DNA of 64,000 bases from Phyllobacterium sp. T1293. GTDB lineage: Bacteria; Pseudomonadota; Alphaproteobacteria; Rhizobiales; Rhizobiaceae. Position 1 is the first letter of the stretch, and each line of letters begins with the position of its first letter. The stretch is from positions 377,001 through 441,000 of the forward strand of contig NZ_CP088273.1 in assembly GCF_020731415.2 (NCBI RefSeq), given 5' to 3'. The notes beneath the pieces were generated by a model. It saw nothing but the letters and a program-made list of their open reading frames with translations. It made no database searches and was not told the origin of the DNA. A program made the translations under genes and the position numbers. Of the stretch, positions 60,825 to 64,000 are shown in pieces.

Positions 60825-62078
60825 ATGACGCAGAACATCACGATGCAACGATTCGCCTCGGCCCGCGATGCAGCCCTTACCCTGCGGCCCGATCAACCTG
60901 TCTATTGCTTTCGGCCAAATGTACTGGTCGAAGATGCGCACCAGTTCATGAAAATGTTTCCCGGCGAGACCGCCTATGCGGTCAAGACCAACGGTGAAAA
61001 CCTTGTACTGGAAACATTGGCGCGTAACGGCATCAACACATTCGATGTGGCCTCGCCGGGTGAATTTGAAGCGGTGCGCAAGGTCGCTCCCAATGCACAT
61101 ATGCTCTATATGCATCCAATCAAGGCGCAGTCGGATATTCGCCTTGCGCTTGAAACCTACGGCATTCGCATCCTTGCGGTGGATCATGAGGACGAGATTG
61201 CCAAGGTAACACGTATCGTTCGGGCGCTTGATATCGATCCGGGCAGCGTCACGCTCTATGTGCGTCTGCAGACCAAAGGCCATGCGGCCTATGAGCTTTC
61301 GAAGAAATTCGGGGCAACACCAGCCCATGCGGTCGAGCTTTTGCAGCGGCTGCACAAGATCGGCTACAAGGTCGGCATCTGTTTCCATGTGGGTAGCCAG
61401 ATCGAAGATCCTGACACCTATGAGCGGGCGCTGCGGTCAGCTGACTGGGTGCGCAACCGCGCGGGTGTGCCGCTTGCGGGTCTTGATGTCGGTGGCGGCT
61501 TTCCGGCCGAATATGGCCACGATCCCAAACGCAAGCATGTGGAAATGCCCTCACTCGGGCAGTTAATGTCGCGCCTGCGCGGTGACATCAAGGAATGGGG
61601 CTTTGGCGATCTGCCCTTGGTGGCAGAACCCGGCCGCGTGATTGTGGCACGGGCTTTCTCGCTGATCGTGCGCGTGCTTCTGCGCAAGGGACGGCGGCTT
61701 TATATCAATGATGGTATCTGGGCCTCGCTGTCGGATTCGTGGACCGGCAAGATCACACTTCCCGCGCGGTTCATACCGGACCCGGCAATCAAGCATCGCA
61801 ATGGCAACGTCAAGGAAATCGTACCGTTCCGCGTCTGTGGCGCGACCTGCGATTCCGTCGATATCCTGTCACGGCCATTCTGGCTGCCGGAAACTGTGGC
61901 AACCGGTGACTGGATCGAAATCGGCAATATCGGTGCCTATTCCCTGTCTCTGCGCACCCGCTTCAATGGGTTTTACCCTGATACGTTCGTTGAAGTAGAA
62001 ACAACGTTTGACGAGGGTGACGAGCCGGAAGGCTTTGCTTCACTGGAAACAATGGCCCCGGCTGAACACAGAGAATAA
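60825..62078 (+). CDS. Group IV (alanine-racemase-fold) ornithine/lysine decarboxylase
   Basis: PLP decarboxylase of 417 residues, type III fold, as eukaryotic-like ornithine decarboxylase. PLP binds K54 in AYAVKTNGE. The phosphate site is LDVGGGFPAEYG and AEPGRVIVARA. The active-site Cys motif from the partner subunit is CGATCDSVDIL, and the C-terminal motif is NIGAYSLSLRTRFNGF. It should make putrescine from ornithine and perhaps cadaverine from lysine, a start of polyamine synthesis. No ribosome site is evident before ATG 60825; ATG 60843 is an alternative. Convergent with the transglycosylase gene. Confidence 0.88.
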   Translation: MTQNITMQRFASARDAALTLRPDQPVYCFRPNVLVEDAHQFMKMFPGETAYAVKTNGENLVLETLARNGINTFDVASPGEFEAVRKVAPNAHMLYMHPIKAQSDIRLALETYGIRILAVDHEDEIAKVTRIVRALDIDPGSVTLYVRLQTKGHAAYELSKKFGATPAHAVELLQRLHKIGYKVGICFHVGSQIEDPDTYERALRSADWVRNRAGVPLAGLDVGGGFPAEYGHDPKRKHVEMPSLGQLMSRLRGDIKEWGFGDLPLVAEPGRVIVARAFSLIVRVLLRKGRRLYINDGIWASLSDSWTGKITLPARFIPDPAIKHRNGNVKEIVPFRVCGATCDSVDILSRPFWLPETVATGDWIEIGNIGAYSLSLRTRFNGFYPDTFVEVETTFDEGDEPEGFASLETMAPAEHRE

Positions 62079-62093
62079 GCTACGATTGGCCTC

Positions 62094-63308
62094 TTAGAGC
62101 TTTCCGAGCAGTTCCGGTGTTGGCCAGGAATCGGCAGGAAGGCCAAGGCGCATCTGTTCTTCGCGAACCGCATCACGGGTCAAGATGCCGAACACGCCGT
62201 CGATCTTCGGGCCCATATCATGGCCACGGGCGGCAAGCTTGGTCTGCAATTCCTTCATCTGATCAGGTGTGAGGCCAGTTTCAGGGGTTGTAGGCTCAAG
62301 CGGACCTGCACCGGCAAGACGCGTAGCGAAATAGGCGGCAGTCGTGGCGTAAATGATGGATTTGTTCCACTCGACGAAAATGTCGAAATTCGCATAGGAC
62401 AGGAATGCCGGGCCCTTGCGGCCCATCGGCAATAGCAGTGATGCATCACCGTCGTCAGGGCCAAGCGGTCCCTTCATGCCCGTCACACCCCATTCAGACC
62501 ATTTGGAATGCGGAAGACGGTTGGTGCGCAGGGCATTTTCCCAAGGCAGTTCCTTGGTCAGCTTGACTTCCTCAAGCCAAGGTTCGCTCTTGCGCCAGCC
62601 CAGATCATGCAGGAAGCGTGCAGTTGTCATAATAACATCCGGCGCGCTGTTCTTCAGGTCCACCTTGCCATCGCCGTCGCCATCGACACCGCGTTCAAGA
62701 TAAACCGTCGGCAGCAATTGTGTCTGACCGATTTCACCCGCCCACGCGCCTGTTGTCTTTGAATCGACCACGCCCTTATCGAAGAGCTTGAGAAGGGCAA
62801 TCAACTGAGGGCGAAACAGTTCCGGACGGCGGCAATCAAACGACAGCGTAAGAAGGGAATTCAGCGTATCGAAATCGCCCTGAACCGCGCCATAATCTGT
62901 CTCCAGTCCCCAGAATGCAGCAATGACAGGACCCTGCACGCCATATTCGGCTTCGGCTCTGGCAAACGTATCGGCATATTTCTTGAGGTTGGCAGCGCCC
63001 TGTTTGAGACGATAGTCAGATACCATGCGCGAGGAGAAGGTCAGGAATGTCTGGTTGAACACACCCTGCGCGCGGTCGCGCTGCAGAACCTTGTCATCCA
63101 TGGACGCCTTAAGAAGTTCGTTCAGGCCTTTTTCGCCCACGCCCGCTGCCTTTGCCTCGGCAATGAGGCCGTTGAACCACGGCTCGAGTTCACCGCCGCA
63201 GGCAGGCTTTGCAGCCGCTGGTTGCAGTGGATCGGCCTGATCCAGTGCATAGGCGGAACCTGTCGCAGAAAAGAGCGCGGCGGCAAGGGCAATCGATAGT
63301 TTGTTCAT
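62094..63308 (-). CDS. MltB-family lytic murein transglycosylase
   Basis: Periplasmic enzyme cutting peptidoglycan between MurNAc and GlcNAc to give anhydro-muropeptides. 404 residues: signal peptide MNKLSIALAAALFSATGSAYA, SLT_2 domain (~40-330) with the catalytic glutamate E136 in FWGLETDYGAVQGDFDT, the motif AGEIGQTQLLPTVYLERGVDGDGDGKVDL containing an Asp-rich metal loop, and a C-terminal peptidoglycan-binding domain (~345-400, LQTKLAARGHDMGPKIDGVFG). No lipobox is seen, so it is soluble. Single gene. Confidence 0.92.
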   Translation of the reverse strand: MNKLSIALAAALFSATGSAYALDQADPLQPAAAKPACGGELEPWFNGLIAEAKAAGVGEKGLNELLKASMDDKVLQRDRAQGVFNQTFLTFSSRMVSDYRLKQGAANLKKYADTFARAEAEYGVQGPVIAAFWGLETDYGAVQGDFDTLNSLLTLSFDCRRPELFRPQLIALLKLFDKGVVDSKTTGAWAGEIGQTQLLPTVYLERGVDGDGDGKVDLKNSAPDVIMTTARFLHDLGWRKSEPWLEEVKLTKELPWENALRTNRLPHSKWSEWGVTGMKGPLGPDDGDASLLLPMGRKGPAFLSYANFDIFVEWNKSIIYATTAAYFATRLAGAGPLEPTTPETGLTPDQMKELQTKLAARGHDMGPKIDGVFGILTRDAVREEQMRLGLPADSWPTPELLGKL

Positions 63309-63427
63309 TCAGGAAATCTCGTCAGTAACTTGGGGGCGCGCTCATCGGCGCGCGCGTTTCCCTGCTAATGCACGATTATGTCCGTGGCGTGAAGTCACAG
63401 AATTGCGAGAAAACCCGGAATGTGACT

Positions 63428-64000
63428 TTATCGCACCTTGTTGCGGGCCAGCCACTGTTTCCACGCGGCCTCATTGCCAGCAAACACATTGATGTCCGCA
63501 TCGCCGCGAATGCCGGGGATCGAGCCTGTTCCCGTGTACTGCCAGAACGTCCAGGGGTGGGTGCCGTATTTCTCGTCCGGGTGTCCGGCGACAGAGCGTA
63601 GCCAGAATGGATATCCGGCCAATTGCCTCAGATCATTGTCATCGAAGAAGTCGACAGTGGTGTAAATGATCGGCCGCTTGCCGTAGTGGCGCTCCAGCAT
63701 ATCGGCGAAGATGCGCATTTCGCTGCGCACCACGGCCGCATTAGGGCGCAGCTTGCAGGTTGGGGACGACGCATTCCATTCCATATCAAGCACGGGCGGC
63801 AGCGCACCGGGATCGTTCGGCACATTGCGAATGAACCACTGCGCCTGCTCCTTGGCGGTGCGGCAGAAGTAATAGAAGTGATAGGCACCGCGCGGAATAC
63901 CGGCAGCGCGTGCAGCCTGCCAGTTTTCAGCCAGACGGTCATCGACCCGGTCCGCGCCTTCCGTGCCCTTGATGAAGACAAAGGAAATGCGGCTGGCCCG
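63428..64000 (-). CDS. GH25 lysozyme, N-terminus beyond the window
   Basis: C-terminal 190 residues of a glycoside hydrolase family 25 muramidase cutting the MurNAc-GlcNAc bond. Visible motifs are FVFIKGTEGADRVDD near the left, GAYHFYYFCRTAKEQAQWFI, the catalytic PPVLDMEWN (Asp and Glu), KRPIIYTTVDFF and the terminal HPWTFWQYTGTGSIPGI. The frame is open to the window edge, so the start lies outside; the GTG at 63823 is internal. It ends 119 nt from the transglycosylase gene, pairing two peptidoglycan-cutting enzymes. Confidence 0.9.
   Translation of the reverse strand, partial: RASRISFVFIKGTEGADRVDDRLAENWQAARAAGIPRGAYHFYYFCRTAKEQAQWFIRNVPNDPGALPPVLDMEWNASSPTCKLRPNAAVVRSEMRIFADMLERHYGKRPIIYTTVDFFDDNDLRQLAGYPFWLRSVAGHPDEKYGTHPWTFWQYTGTGSIPGIRGDADINVFAGNEAAWKQWLARNKVR

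Overview
The window looks like chromosomal DNA of an alphaproteobacterium of the order Hyphomicrobiales (Rhizobiales), most like the Brucella/Ochrobactrum group. This is judged from gene content: a deformylase-like paralogue, a sahR-metF operon, bluB behind a cobalamin riboswitch, ABC-type sugar uptake in place of PTS, and DUF2293. No rRNA, tRNA, transposase, integrase, phage gene or CRISPR array was recognised. The window edges cut two genes: a cytochrome c on the left and a GH25 lysozyme on the right.

Layout. 1-4 kb: a minus-strand molybdenum hydroxylase operon (2Fe-2S subunit, molybdopterin subunit, multihaem cytochrome c). 4-9.4 kb: an NtrY-like kinase, a deformylase-like protein without its metal ligands, a cupin and a PAS-GGDEF protein. 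9.3-15.8 kb: a LacI regulator divergent from an AfuABC-type importer and an inositol-monophosphatase-family phosphatase, read here as uptake and dephosphorylation of a sugar or polyol phosphate. 16-20.6 kb: a membrane protein fused to a hot-dog thioesterase domain, and a GGDEF-EAL protein. 21-27.6 kb: ArsR/old-yellow-enzyme pair, metY, a tandem 425-bp repeat carrying two copies of a 29-codon gene, and metNIQ. 27.6-32.6 kb: ugpBAEC (ugpE with an apparent frameshift) and a nicotinamidase.

32.7-43 kb: two divergent operons for amino-sugar use. The minus-strand arm has kinase, GntR regulator, SIS deaminase and nagA. The plus-strand arm has murQ, binding protein, two permeases, a Gfo/Idh oxidoreductase and an ATPase. 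Together they could import MurNAc/GlcNAc without a PTS, phosphorylate it, remove lactate and acetate and deliver fructose-6-phosphate. 43-49 kb: an aldo-keto reductase preceded by a 4x9-bp TACGTA array, ugd, a 341-bp nest of three inverted repeats, and a GT2/LAB_N/ArnT-like trio for sugar transfer from a lipid carrier. 49-53 kb: ThDP enzyme, CoA transferase and alpha/beta hydrolase. 53-64 kb: ettA behind a region full of hairpins, a MOSC protein, riboswitch-bluB, DUF2293, sahR-metF, an EamA exporter, a group IV amino-acid decarboxylase, an MltB-type transglycosylase and the lysozyme.

Methionine metabolism recurs at three loci (metY, metNIQ, sahR-metF). The most unusual sequence is non-coding or nearly so: the tandem small-gene repeat, the nested palindrome, the TACGTA array and the hairpin cluster before ettA. 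All calls come from reading the sequence; no database search was run.
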